Translations under genes and position numbers: made by a program
Assembly (NCBI GenBank): GCA_900312665.1
Contig: ONZQ02000008.1
Location: 1 to 64,000, forward strand
DNA: 64,000 nucleotides
Direction: 5' to 3'
From: Cephalotrichum gorgonifer
Lineage: Eukaryota; Ascomycota; Sordariomycetes; Microascales; Microascaceae
Shown here: positions 11,777-23,129 of the stretch, piece after piece
Numbering within the stretch: position 1 is the stretch's first letter
Layout of the letters: every line of letters begins with the position of its first letter
Notes under the pieces: generated by a model
The model's database searches: none
What the model was told of the DNA's origin: nothing
Seen by the model: the letters and a program-made list of their open reading frames with translations, nothing else

Positions 11777-13595
11777 CTATTCCTCAGCATCTAGCAATAC
11801 CCCGAACCGATTGCGGGTACCAAATGCCTGCTGGTGGCCTGGGTTCCTCTTGCCCGCCTTTACCGCGGCGACCGCAGCGGGTGGTGCCTGGGGAGCGATA
11901 TCCTGTTGCCCAAGAGCACGAGGCATCCTCGTCATGAGCGACTTTCCCAGCGTAGAGCTGAGGAATTTTAGAATACGCTCCATCGTCGGAAGCTCCCGGA
12001 GTGACGGGACTCGAGATATATACGGCTGCAGGAGGCCATAGATGGTATTGGCATCCTCGGGTGGGAGGTGAGGCCGTACCACGGACAGCACTTGCCCGAG
12101 TATTCGGAACGAGTAGCAGCATGCATCGACCTGGGCCTTGAAGTGGACCAGGTCCCACGGTACGGTCGGGGTCATCTCAGACGTGCACTGCCCCATACCT
12201 GCCAGTGTAGGGGCGAGGCGGGCTTTGCCTTCGGACCTGGAGTAGCGGGCATCCAGCTCCAGGGCAATGGCGGGCCAAAAATATTCGCAGTCCTTCCCTA
12301 TATGTGATGATACATGCGAGAGAGGGGCAGCCCAATCACGGGTGGCTTGGGGTAGGCCCGAGGGAGGGAGAACCGGGACGTACGTCCCGCGTCCGGCTAG
12401 AACATGGAGCCTCTTGAACTCCCAGACACCTTGAACTTGGCCATCCGCGTCCAACGAGAGGAGGGAGTATGCTAGTTGTCGAATCTCGCTACTAGGCTCG
12501 AAGCAGCTCGAACGCCCGTAGTTTTCGAGCATATTCGGCAAGAAAAAACGCGCAGCGACGCCTGGCAAAAAGTCGGGTCGATGAGGCGGGCACAGTGCCT
12601 CAGAACTACATTGCAGAAACAGTTCCGATAGCCTCGAGTCTAGCGGATTCGAATTATGTGCCGTAGGGAGAGGGCTGATGCTTTGCTGTACGCGGTACTG
12701 CTGGTCGAACTTGGAATACTCACGTTCACTGGCCGGCCGTTTGCACCGGGCCAGGAGCTGGGGGAAGCTAGCGTTAGGGGTCTTCACAAGCTCGAAGGCG
12801 AATCGGCGTAGAGCGTGGGCTGGGTCGGTGCCGGGGAGCTTCAGCCTCGCTTCGAGGAACAAAGGCGAGAAGGTGAAGCAGGGGGGGGCTGTATGTCGGT
12901 CAGACAGCACGATATCGTCGAGAAATATGACGCTGCTACACCCAATGTCGTAGAGGAGAAGGTCAGAGTCACTTGTCAGCACGACTGCATCTGGGGTTCT
13001 GCGAGCCATCTCAGCGCAGAACGAATCAGCTTCCCCCGGGACTATATGAGTGACCGCACCATACTGCGAGGATAGCTTTAGGGTATCAATGATAGTTTGG
13101 ACTGTGAAGGGGTTTGGGGGAGGCGACTGATGCCTCCTTGGGAGAGATGTATGACACAGGCTGTAGTCTGCGCCAGACCCCGGCGAGGCAAGGAGTGAAG
13201 CTGGACATCCGGTCGGGTTTCTGCTGCAGATTGATTTGAACTCCGCAGTTCTCTTCTGGAGCCTGTCTTTGCGGACGGGGAGTTTCTCGGAAGGAAGATG
13301 CCCGTCGAAATAAATGGCCTCACTAACACGATCACGGGCGTTAACTATAGACGACTATGAAGGCAGTGCGACGGGTCTGAACTTGCATCGATAGACCATG
13401 CCTCGTCACTTCATCTAACCATCTGAGGCACACCTCGCTCAGTGCGTCGCAATTAGGAACCTTGACGGCCTCGGTTCTGCATAAATTATGGATGTGGTAT
13501 GCCAATGCTGGCCCGTCAATGACGGCTCTCCCGTGGTTAAGAGTAGCCCCAACAGCGTACGGCTGTAGGTGGCGCCTCAGATAAGGCACGCCCAT
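11777..13595 (-). CDS. Asteroid-type XPG-like domain protein
   Basis: Member of the Asteroid branch of the XPG/FEN1 nuclease-fold family; cellular role in fungi is poorly defined. Exons: 13397-13595 and 11777-13344, 588 residues. The N-terminus MGVPYLRRHLQPYA and AVIDGPALAYHIHNLC is the XPG-N region of Asteroid proteins. After the intron come EAIYFDGHLPSEKLPVR and the internal XPG motif HIVPGEADSFCAEMARR followed by VVLTSDSDLLLYDIG, carrying acidic residues expected at the metal site. The rest is an unassigned C-terminal region ending NRFGVLLDAEE. The 52-nt intron (13345-13396) was chosen because it restores the phase with canonical GT..AG; a 38-nt alternative looks too short. Whether it is an active nuclease cannot be judged. 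It is divergent from PRS1 with 287 bp between start codons. Confidence 0.85.
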
Positions 13596-13882
13596 CTTAC
13601 ATCGGGTGGTTGTTGTGCAAGCATAAAACAAGAAGTTGGTGGACAGGCATGTGATCGACTGTAGACTGGGGTTGGGGCTGGCACAAAATTCTGTTATCCA
13701 CTAGCCTCTTATCAGATGAGTCCTCGTGCGTTTTCACGCCACTCACCAATGAATGGACTGGTTACATAATGCGACATAGAGGACCCAACGAAATTTTTGT
13801 TTCATTCTTACCCTTGATACGAAACACCTCCCCATCCATAAACCCGTCTTCTCTCTCTCCCCTTCCACATTTTGTATGAACA

Positions 13883-15553
13883 ATGCGGAATACGGTAATA
13901 TTCACCGGCTCATCCTGCCCGGCTCTTACCACCCAAATATGTGAGCACCTAGGGATGGCGCCCGGCGTTGCCGAGCTTTCCCAATTCTCCAATGTAAGCT
14001 TGACTTTGACTTCCTCATGACCAGAGAGACCGTCGTCGTTGCCGCCAGGTCGGACTAAACCATGTGGCTAAACATGTGCGTCGGACCCTATAGGGAGAAA
14101 CAAGTGTGAGGATCATGACCAGCGTCCGGGAGAAGGACGTGTTCGTCATCCAGTCCGGGAGCCCCAGGATCAACGACACGATCATGGAGCTCCTGATTAT
14201 GATCTCGGCCTGCAAGGGTGGCTCCGCTACGAAGATCACTGGTAAGAAACCCCAGCCCCACATCCCTACTTCGTATCACGAGCTTTCTCTGACCAAGGAT
14301 GCACCCATTTATCAGCTGTCGTCCCATACTTCCCCTACAATCGCCAGTCCAAGAAGAAGTCCCATCGCGGAACCATCACGGCGCGACTCCTTGCGAACTT
14401 GATGGGCGTCGCCGGTGTCAAGCATGTCATCACGGTTGATCTCCACGCATCACAAATGCAAGGATTTTTCAAATGTCCCGTCGATAACCTCCACGCGGAG
14501 CCCCTTATCGCGCGGTGGATCCGCCACAATGTTCCGAACTGGAAGGATGGCGTTGTCGTCTCCAAGAACGCCGGTGGCACGAAACGGGTCACGTCACTGG
14601 CAGACGCGCTCAAGTTGAACTTTGGGATTATCACCACAGACAAGAAGCGCGTGCCCAACATGACAACGAGTATGATCATGAATCACCTCGACGGCATCGA
14701 ACCACTATCGACACTGGGCTCCTCCATACCTTACGGCGAAGCTCAGCCGCAGGACTCGACGCAGGTCCCAGCTAGCGAAAGAGTCCCGGCAAGGCAATCC
14801 CAGGCTGTGGCTGACTCTCGTGGATCACCAGTAAATACGGAGCGTCTTTCACTACACACATCAGACCCAGAGAGTTCGTCATCCCCACATTCGCCTGCTG
14901 GCCAGCACGTCATGGCCTCTCCGGTGCACCGTCCTTCTGTGGATGGCTGTGATGATCGACGAGCTGGCGAGGTTACCCAAGGCCGGCTAGTCCACGGCCA
15001 CATCGTCGACGATGATTTCCCGTCCTCGGCGGTATCCACTGTGGACAACAGCCAGCCGGATATCGATCCAATGACCCAGTCTCATGCGTCCTCGTTTTTT
15101 GCCCCGGAGGCCAATCCATTCGGTCCGCCTGGAGGCGAGGACCCCCCATCCTCGGACGAGGAGGAAGCGACCTTGACGGACCCCAAGATCGAGCACATGA
15201 TCACACTTGTTGGCAATGTTAGGAACCGCCCGGTGTTCATCGTCGATGACATGATTGACAAGCCCGGGTCTTGGATCGCGGCTGCCGAGACGGTCGTGAA
15301 AAGGGGAGGCGCCCTGAAAGTCTATTGCATGGCAACCCATGGCGTCTTCGGAGGCGATAGCCTTGCGCAGCTTCAGGCCTGCGAATGCATCGATGCTATC
15401 GTCGTGACGAATAGCTTCCCTATTAACGAGGAACAGGCGAAAAACAGCAGCAAGCTGGTCATTCTTGACCTCTCACCCCTCCTGGCCGAGGCCATCCGGA
15501 GAAATCATTATGGGGAGTCCATATCTCCCCTCTTCCAGCACTACACCGACTGA
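13883..15553 (+). CDS. Ribose-phosphate pyrophosphokinase, Prs1-type with large internal insertion
   Basis: Subunit of PRPP synthetase, which makes 5-phosphoribosyl diphosphate for nucleotide, histidine and tryptophan synthesis in the cytosol. Exons: 13883-13993, 14094-14241 and 14316-15553, 498 residues. Conserved pieces are QFSNGETSVRI, VFVIQSGSPRINDTIMELL, ITAVVPYFPYNRQ, VDLHASQMQGFF, VVVSKNAGGTKRVTSLADAL and VFIVDDMIDKPGSW. Between about residues 200 and 375 lies a Ser/Asp/Glu-rich non-homologous region, as in yeast Prs1, where such an insert links PRPP synthetase to cell-integrity signalling. The usual SPDAGG reads SKNAGG and the PRPP loop reads DDMIDKPGS rather than the canonical DTxGT-type form. 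These changes also occur in Prs1 and suggest a partner-dependent or regulatory subunit. The ATG at 13883 gives a normal family N-terminus. Confidence 0.95.
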
Positions 15554-16413
15554 GCGAGCCACTGGATAAAGGATCTGGCTGGCGAAATATGCAACTTAGT
15601 CCTGCTGGGGTGCAGTTTCATGACGGCTTTCGCTCACTGATTCTCGCTGTACGATATTACGATATGTATGTCGCTTACTTGAATTTTTGATGATGTATGG
15701 CATGTTGCGGCGTAGACTGGATGCATATCCGGGTGGCGGCAGGGCCAATGCCGGATGGGAATGGGCCACACGGCACCATCACAACGATCATTCGTCCATG
15801 GATCCAGGTGCTTGCTTGCTACGTGGGCTCTTCTCCATCCCACCCCTTTATTCCCCAACGGTGCTGTCTACTCTGAGACAGCAAGAGCTATTGTCTTTCC
15901 CAGGACGAGTTCTTAACGGAGCGTTGGTAGATCAAATCCTGCTGAATGATGAAGCCCCTTCTACTCCCGTGTCCTTTGTCGGCAATGCCTCAAAGGACCG
16001 ATCCATGGGTGAAGGGTAAGAGAAATTTCACACATCGACGGACATGATATGCCATATCATATCAGTCCGACGCCAAGGCGACGTGTATGGGCGCTTAGCC
16101 TTCCTAGGTTGTTAGGGACTGAGAGTAATACAAGTATAATTTAGGGATATGTACTCTTTCTGGGTGAAGTGGGAAGTGAGTTTGGCAGAAATATACCGTC
16201 CCTTGTGTACCTCCAGATGGGCTGTGGTCCAATAAGTGATTGGACTTGATATTGTAGCCCGAAGTAGCTTTGGCTGTGTCTATATGGAGGGCATAAGGCA
16301 TCTACTCGAGGGACTACTCAGTCCAGCGTCGTGCGCCTTGTTGGACGTCGCGAGATAGCAGGATTACTACGAGGAAGCTAAAAACAATTCGCATTCAAGC
16401 AGCCGCTGTAGCA
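15554..16413. other. Convergent intergenic stretch between PRS1 and the Cid1-like gene
   Basis: This 860-bp interval should hold two 3' UTRs. An open frame at 15687-16019 has no recognisable features and unlike composition, so I do not call it. A small perfect inverted repeat, ATGATATG-c-CATATCAT, sits at 16044-16060, and an isolated TAATACAAGTATA word at about 16126-16138. Confidence 0.45.
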
Positions 16414-19400
16414 CTACCCCCTACACCTGGCTTGAACATCGAGAGGGATAGTCCCGTGGATATCGGCGAGGAGGGAAACGAATGCCTCACCCTCATCCGC
16501 CTTTCCGGCGGTGTCGACGGGACAGAGTAGATCCTCGTCCTCGCGCCCAGCTCCGGCGCTCTGAATGATGCGCCATGCCCTCCGGAATTCGTCTCGGATG
16601 GAGACAACTCCATTATGAGTGACAGTTCGGGCAACGTTGTGGTCTAGTTCGAATGGGTCTTCGATGGCTAATAGATAGCGATGTCGTACCTCCCGCACTT
16701 CGCGGCTCTTCTGGGGTGGTTGCGATGGCAGCTCTGGAACGGCTCCCGCAGCAGGGCTTAGCGGTCCATTTTTGGGCGCCTCGGTTGGCAACCCCGGCTC
16801 CGCAGGGAGGTCTTGGACGATGGTCGTCGTCTTTGCCCCTGTCCACCCTTTCGTCTGCTTCGAAAGAATGCCCTCGGCAGTGCGGAGACTCAGGACTTCT
16901 CTTCCCCAGTCAAAACCCCTCCCGGGCAAGGTTGAGAGAGCACCTCCGTGGGCATAGTATTCGAAGAACCCACGGAGAAGCTCACCGACGGATTGCCTGT
17001 TTTGGTTCAGCCTGTTCTCTCTTGCGAGTTGGAGAATCTCTCGCTCGTCCCTCCAGAAACGTATGTCCCGTCCCTTGCAATGGACGGTTTCCTCCAGCTG
17101 TGCCGGGGAAAGTCCTAGGGGTGGGGGAGGTGCAAGCTTCTGTAGGTTGGGGCATACGAAGGGTTTCGCTACATTTACTAAGAAGTGCAACGCCATAAGG
17201 ACGTATCCATAGCTACTAAGCGTACCTCGATAAGGGGTATTGATGCTCCGTACCTTGGCCCAGTGCTTGACGAATAAGATCAAGGGCCGGACACGGGGGT
17301 CCGTGTGTGAGTAACAGCGAAGCAAGAGCGTGTTCTGGAGCGCCAGGTGCGCGGAGAAGTTGATATCGCATTGCACACCCACTCCTGTTTTCGGGATTTC
17401 GAACTTGTCGCTGTATGTGTCCCAGGGCCGAAGACTCCGTATAGTAGCCAGGATCTGTGTTGAGACATCGGTGATGGGTATTCCCCACTCCTGGGAACCA
17501 TCCGTGGAAACAACACGCTGTATGGGGTCTCGGAGAAGGCTAACATAGTGTGTGACTGCATCTCTCGCTGCGTCGGGATAGAAGCCTGCTGCCTGGGCCT
17601 TTTCGAGATCATGGGCTAGCTGCAGGGCTTTGTGCCTGCGAGCGGCAACATGGAGTGAGAAATTATCCCCAAGTATACGAGAGAGATCTGCAACACCGCT
17701 GCGAACATCGCTGTTACGTATCCCATATATGTATCTCGCGAGAACCTCGGGGCCCACGCCACTGCCGGAGTCGGGGGATCGTGGTATGAGTTCAGACAAG
17801 AGCCTCGCTGCTCGGTCTGAGTACTGGGTAGCAGACTCATTTTGCCCTTGTTCAAGTACAACAAGCTGCACGGACGGGAACTTTTTGAGCCTCTCCAGCG
17901 ACACCTGCAGCTCCTTCGTATGATGAATCGAATGGAGGCCGGGAACAATCTTTCCTTGAAGGATCTTCCATGATTTGAAGGCACCAGCGACCGCCCGCTC
18001 AAGCTCATCAGTTCGCTCTTTAACAGGGCTACATTCCCAGTGCATCATGATCGCCTCCCCTTCCACACAAGTATATATCCCCAATAATGAACGCAGGTTC
18101 TGGGCATCTGCCACGTGTCCGAGTTGGAGCGCGGGCGATGCGTCTAGTCGCTTGCGGAGAGTTTCGTCCCGAAGGCCACTGAGGAATGCGCGGGACAACG
18201 CCACGAGCAAGTCACAATCCTCTCCAGTGAAGTTTCGATGATTTGAAGCAGTTAAATCATGGCCGCCAAGTTTCCGGAGAAGACGCTTGGCCGAAGCATA
18301 ATAGGCAGACAATGTCTGGGTTTCTCCCTGGGAAAGCGAAACATCTCGTGGCATTGCCATGGTCTTCGAGGGTGAAGGTGAGGCTTCCTCTGCCCTAGGC
18401 TCCTCAGAGGCGCCGGCATCTTCAACTCCCACGCCACTGTCCCACTTCTCCCGTTCCGTCCTTAGATCGCTAAGGAGTTGTGCTGGCGGGTTTTCGCAGA
18501 GCTTTATGATAGGAACTCTGGTACGCGGCAGTAGGCGAGCACCCAGTCCGGCGTCCAGAAATGCCTTCTCGATCAGTCGCGGAACAGCCGACCCCGGAGC
18601 ATCCGGCGGGACGAGTGACATTGGCGAGAGGAGTCCTAGGTCCATGTCTGAAGCCTTCGTGGCGAACCCAGATGAAAGGCTCCCAAAGCACTTGAGTTGA
18701 ACTGAAGATTCCACGAAACTAGAAATGCCGTTTTGCTCAATCTCATATTTTGAGACAACATGGCGACACAATGCCTCAATGGCAATTCGGAAAGATTCCT
18801 TCTGGGCTATGTCTTCTCTGTCGATTTCAGCACCCGCAAGTATTGCTGTGTGTAACTTGTCTAACAGGTCGGCCTGACGTGTTAGGGTCTCGCTATCGCT
18901 GGCGTATTGAATTCTGGGCTGAACCGGCGGCCCGTGTCCTCTAGGAGAAGATGAAGCCTCATCCGTCCGCGCCCCAGGCAGAGACTGAAGCATGTGGTTC
19001 GGCTCCCGCCTGTAGGTAGGTGGATGCTCGCGATGCCACCTACGAGATGAAAATGACGATGGTCCTGTATTAGGCGACGCCTGCGAGTTGGGTGCAGCCC
19101 GCGGTTGAGGTATATGTCGCGGTTGTGAATGATTAAACGTGGGTGATCGGGTTGGCCACTCTTGGCGTTGTGACCCATCGAACGACGCTTGGGACTGTTG
19201 GCCATGATATAAACCAGGAGGTAGCCGAGGAGGACCTCGAGAGGGGTCATGGCTGGGGTAAGGGGCTGAATAGGGAGCAGACGTCGGGGGCGGTGCTTGT
19301 TGGCTAATGGGGAGAGCTATTTGAGCACTCATTTGACGCCGTTGAGCCTGATTGGGGCGTCTTCTTGCTTTCCTTGGCGGGCTGGATCCAGGACGTTGGG

Positions 19401-19605
19401 TGTGAGGCGCGCTGCCACTTGTCTCGGAGAAGGGGAGCGGGTGAGTGCCGGGCGAGTTGGAGGCAGTGGTGGAAATCCCGCCTTCGTTTTGGGCTCCGAG
19501 GACCATGTTGCGAAGACGGGTTTCGAGGTGACCATCTACATCCTTGTTTGCAACCCCGCGGCTGGTCCCGTTCTCGTGGGCATGCGAATTGGTTGAAGGA
19601 TGCAT
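16414..19605 (-). CDS. Cid1-family nucleotidyltransferase (poly(A)/poly(U) polymerase-like) with long internal insertion
   Basis: Probable non-canonical RNA tail-adding enzyme with a PAP/25A-associated domain. A single uninterrupted frame of 1063 residues. Residues 1 to about 250 are Pro/Ser/Gln-rich and probably disordered. The nucleotidyltransferase core follows: LKCFGSLSSGFATKASDMDLG (about residues 308-325) carries the GS and DxD motifs. The third strand aspartate appears only much later, in VGVQCDINFSAHLALQN (about 740-757), followed by LILFVKHWAKVRSINTPYRGTLSSYGYVLM, the usual Cid1 continuation. In ordinary Cid1 these elements lie about 60 residues apart; here the gap is about 420 residues and mostly helical-looking. 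The C-terminal part holds the FFEYYA segment typical of the PAP-associated domain. Substrate (A or U) and targets cannot be inferred. The ATG at 19605 is the first in frame. Confidence 0.88.
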   Translation of the reverse strand: MHPSTNSHAHENGTSRGVANKDVDGHLETRLRNMVLGAQNEGGISTTASNSPGTHPLPFSETSGSAPHTQRPGSSPPRKARRRPNQAQRRQMSAQIALPISQQAPPPTSAPYSAPYPSHDPSRGPPRLPPGLYHGQQSQASFDGSQRQEWPTRSPTFNHSQPRHIPQPRAAPNSQASPNTGPSSFSSRRWHREHPPTYRREPNHMLQSLPGARTDEASSSPRGHGPPVQPRIQYASDSETLTRQADLLDKLHTAILAGAEIDREDIAQKESFRIAIEALCRHVVSKYEIEQNGISSFVESSVQLKCFGSLSSGFATKASDMDLGLLSPMSLVPPDAPGSAVPRLIEKAFLDAGLGARLLPRTRVPIIKLCENPPAQLLSDLRTEREKWDSGVGVEDAGASEEPRAEEASPSPSKTMAMPRDVSLSQGETQTLSAYYASAKRLLRKLGGHDLTASNHRNFTGEDCDLLVALSRAFLSGLRDETLRKRLDASPALQLGHVADAQNLRSLLGIYTCVEGEAIMMHWECSPVKERTDELERAVAGAFKSWKILQGKIVPGLHSIHHTKELQVSLERLKKFPSVQLVVLEQGQNESATQYSDRAARLLSELIPRSPDSGSGVGPEVLARYIYGIRNSDVRSGVADLSRILGDNFSLHVAARRHKALQLAHDLEKAQAAGFYPDAARDAVTHYVSLLRDPIQRVVSTDGSQEWGIPITDVSTQILATIRSLRPWDTYSDKFEIPKTGVGVQCDINFSAHLALQNTLLLRCYSHTDPRVRPLILFVKHWAKVRSINTPYRGTLSSYGYVLMALHFLVNVAKPFVCPNLQKLAPPPPLGLSPAQLEETVHCKGRDIRFWRDEREILQLARENRLNQNRQSVGELLRGFFEYYAHGGALSTLPGRGFDWGREVLSLRTAEGILSKQTKGWTGAKTTTIVQDLPAEPGLPTEAPKNGPLSPAAGAVPELPSQPPQKSREVREVRHRYLLAIEDPFELDHNVARTVTHNGVVSIRDEFRRAWRIIQSAGAGREDEDLLCPVDTAGKADEGEAFVSLLADIHGTIPLDVQARCRG

Positions 19606-20646
19606 GGTGGGGGTAGCTCTGACAGTGTATCAACACTTGGCAGATATGGATATTGGGAGCCCAGTATACACTGCGGTTGCAGTGCGGATGATATCAAAGG
19701 GCCAAGGTAGGGCGGAAATGCTTGTGCACTCGTCGGGGTGATGAAGGGCGATTACCGAAAGTGGCGAGGGGCATGAGATGAGAGTAGATCGGCTCAAGGT
19801 GAACGGTATGTGGTGGACTGAAGGCTCAATCCTCACTCATATGTTTCGATCGAGCATCAACCGTCAACTCGCTTGAATTTGAGGTAATCCAGCTCCAAGC
19901 TGCTCTGTGGAATGTGGCGAAGAGAGAGAGAATGTGTGAAAGTGGGAGAGGCGATACTAGGTCCATGGAGATTAGGTGGACTGGAGACCTCGGCACCGTT
20001 GCCGTTTAGATTTGGTGCGAGAGGTTCGGTCTTCCTGATTTGTATGGCTTGGTCTGCTCTCACCTGCTTAGAGCTGGCGCTTTTTCTATCCCCAGGGGTT
20101 AGGGACCGAATGCAGGTTGTTTGTCAAAGTAAGCTCCGGTCTGTCTGTGTTATCCAAGTGAGTGGGTGCATTCATTAGCCTTGAATTACGTAATACTTAC
20201 TGTGTGCTCCGTATGCTGTCATAATACTCCATCCCGACAGAAGTCAACATCGAAGGCTATGCGCCCCACCCAAACTTTCCTGGGGCTCCTTCCACATTCC
20301 TGCCTATCTGCCTGCCTTGCGGCGTCCGGTCTTCCTTCTTCTCCTCCCTGACTCGTCAAGACATTCACGTTCACCCTTTATTCTTGGGCTGTTCGCATTC
20401 CTCTGGGCAACCCACCGAGATCCACCGTCACTCTTCGTATTTTTGGCGTCACTAGCTTGGCGCGACTGCCTCGCAAAGCTCATCGACAGACCTGATCGCG
20501 ATACTCTGCCATTGATATCATCGCCCCAATCTCCAGAGCTGAAATCCACGGACAAACGCCCCCCCCCCGTCGTGATTGATAGCGAAGCTCGGGACTGGAG
20601 CCGGATTGGTCTTCGGTTTCGTCTTCGGCGCGCACTTTCGTTCGAC
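19606..20646. other. Divergent promoter interval between the Cid1-like gene and TFG1
   Basis: About 1 kb between two outward-facing genes, expected to hold both promoters and leaders. The TFG1 frame stays open upstream to about 20317, but this extension has no ATG of its own (it opens at a TTG) and looks non-coding. No other gene seen. Confidence 0.5.
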
Positions 20647-22882
20647 ATGAGTGATCTCTCGTCTACCGCGCCTAATGGCCAACGCCCTGGGCCCCCCGGC
20701 GGACCGCGGCCGAAGCCCAAGGCCAACCCTCTTCGCCCTCTTAGACGCCGACCCGCCAACCCGCCAACGGCTCGAAAGAGAGATCCGTCCTCAACGACAT
20801 CGGCCGCAACGTTAACGACTGAAGAAACACCTCTCGGCCTGAAGCGACATGGGGAAACCGACTCGGCCATGCAACTAGAAAAGCTCCGCAGCCAATTTGG
20901 AGGCTGGTCTGAACCTCCTCCCAGGGCAGAGTATAGAGACATCCCGATCGTCACGACAGCGAAGGCTTTACGAGAGGGGATTCGCTACCATGTCATGCGA
21001 TTCCCGCAGCCGACAGGATCAAAGGATACTGGGCATGTCGACCCAACTGACCAGAATGCCTTCACAAGGCCCGTTACCCTGCACCGCAGAGATCCCCAGC
21101 AGCCTCCACCAGGCCGCGTAGTTCGGCGCGAGGAAGATCTTCCGGAGCCAGAGCCGGTAGATGAGAAGGAGGCGGAACGCCAGCAGCAACTGAAGGCTGA
21201 GCGCGAAGCCCAGAAGACTGCAGACCAAGCCAAAATCGCACCGACGGTCAAAGAAATGGTTTCGAAGAAACCCAAGAAGACGAAGGAAGATCAAGTCATT
21301 TTCAACCGTATGCCAAAGACGGAGAAGGGCCGAAAAGAGGCTGGCCTACGTTACGAAGAAGCTCTCCCGTGGCATCTCGAGGATGTGGATGGAAAGAACG
21401 TCTGGGTGGGCGGCTATGTCTCAGCGCTCTCCGAGGCTAACGTTGCGTTTGTCCACGAAGGTTCCAGGTTTCGCATGATACCGCTTGAGAAATGGTACAG
21501 GTTCTCAGCAAAGCCTGCCCTTAACTTGGCCCCAATCGAGGAGGGCAAAGATGACAAGGCGCCCGGAGCATCCTCCAGCCACTGGATGATGCAAGCTGTC
21601 GAAAAGCGGGCCGAGGAGAGAAAGATGAAGGACGAGTTCCGCAATTCTGGGAAACGCGGGGGACCCGCCCGCGGCTCATCATCTCTCGGCGAGGTGCGCG
21701 GCTACGACGAAGTTGATATGGAGGGTGACGAGTTTGACGACGACGACGAAAACACCGGGTTCGACCACGACGAAGACACAAAAATCACAAACGACAGGAT
21801 CCGCAAGGAGCAGCTGGGGGCCAATCTTTTCGGCGATGCAGATGAGAAAGAGGTAGACGCCCAGGAAGCAAGCAAGTTAAGGCGGGAGATGGAGAGAAGA
21901 AAAGCCTCTAAGAAGCTGAAGAAGACGTTGAAGAAGCGGGAGAATGTCAACGATATCGAATCCGATGATTCAGCGTCCTCTGCCGACCCATTTGCGGATA
22001 GCTCGGTTAGCACGGACCCTCTCCTCGTGTGGATATCTTGGACAATGCAATCAATACTGACTTCTGTACCAGAGTGACGACGACGATGACGAAGATGAAG
22101 AGGAAGACGAGTCCAAGGCCAAAGCTGACGAGGATGAGAAAGCAAAGAACGACAAGGATAAGACCACCCCGGGCACGCCTTCGAAGGGATCTACCCCCTC
22201 TGGCAAGAGACAGGTCGATATGATCAAGAAGGCAAAGGGCCTCAAGCGACCTGGATCTCCCACTCTCTCCGAGTCAAGCGGCAACGAGTCGGTTCTCAGG
22301 AAGGTGGCAAAGAAGAAGGCTGGCTCATCTGCTGGACACAGCCGCTCGACAACCCCTATGCCCCAGGGGCAAGGCGTTCCTGGCCAGGCAAGCCAGAGAA
22401 GGAAAATGGCCGGCGGCTCAGGAAGTGATGGGGAGGTTACGGGTGGCGAGATGTCCGATGGACAGCCCAGGAAGAAGAAGATCAAGCTTATTGCGTCGAG
22501 CAGAAAGGGCACACCAGCAGGCTCACGGGCAGGCAGCCCACTGCCGGCCTCAGCAGCGGGTAGGTTGTATCTTTGGAGCGATGTTTATTTTGGCCGTCCA
22601 ACTTTCTATCCATACACCGAGTGCCTCTCTCACTAACCCATGAACCTTTTAGGGACTCCCGGGGCATCGCCGAAGGATGGGCAGGCCATTGAAGCATGGG
22701 AAATTGTCCAGGCTCTCCCACAGCTCCCTAACGGTATCAGCATCCAGAACTTCCTGAAGCTCTTTGAAGGGCGTGTTGGGGAGAAAGCTGAGGGAGGACG
22801 GATGGCAAAGTCGGAATGGATCAAGATGGTCCGGGAAAACTGCAATTATGGCCCGGACAAACTCCTGCGCCGGAAGAGTTAA
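20647..22882 (+). CDS. Transcription initiation factor TFIIF, alpha subunit (Tfg1/RAP74)
   Basis: Large subunit of TFIIF, which binds RNA polymerase II and helps assemble the pre-initiation complex in the nucleus. Exons: 20647-22005, 22073-22559 and 22653-22882, 691 residues. The N-terminal third holds the RAP74 dimerisation region with FGGWSEPPPRAEYRDIPIV and LPWHLEDVDGKNVWVGGYVS, SEANVAFVHEGSRFRMIPLEKWYRF. The middle is highly charged, with an acidic run (SDDDDDEDEEEDE) just after the first intron. The C-terminal winged-helix region (about residues 620-691) contains EIVQALPQLPNGISIQNFLKLF and SEWIKMVRENCNYGPDKLLRRK. The start ATG at 20647 is the first in the frame. The gene converges on BUD13 with only 247 bp between stop codons. 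Confidence 0.93.
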
Positions 22883-23129
22883 CTCCTCTGCCCTTGTTTC
22901 CTGGGCGCCTCTGGAAGCGTCAACCCGTTATACCCCACCGTGAGCATTTACCCTCCGGCCAGGAAGCTGGGTGGTTGGGCAAGGCAGGGGGGTGTTATGG
23001 ATTCAGTGTATGATATTGTAGAATTTACACCACGGAAATTGGACGCGGAAGGGAAGGGTGGCGGGCTGGGAAGGGACAGCCTAGTTCTCAACAAGCTCAT
23101 GTAATGGTGGTATCATACTGCATTTTTAA

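Noticed and set aside
15687..16019. 110-codon plus-strand frame after PRS1
   Set aside because: No recognisable motif, no intron signals linking it to neighbours, and it lies where the 3' UTRs of two convergent genes are expected.
16044..16060. Perfect 8-bp inverted repeat ATGATATG-c-CATATCAT
   Set aside because: Short and AT-rich, and such palindromes are expected by chance in 64 kb; kept only as a note in the intergenic entry.
20317..20646. In-frame upstream extension of TFG1
   Set aside because: It opens at a TTG, has no ATG, and its sequence is unlike the TFIIF N-terminus; the first ATG at 20647 fits the family.
20304..20954. 216-codon minus-strand frame opposite TFG1
   Set aside because: Arg/Ser-rich antisense shadow of the TFG1 5' region, with no motif.
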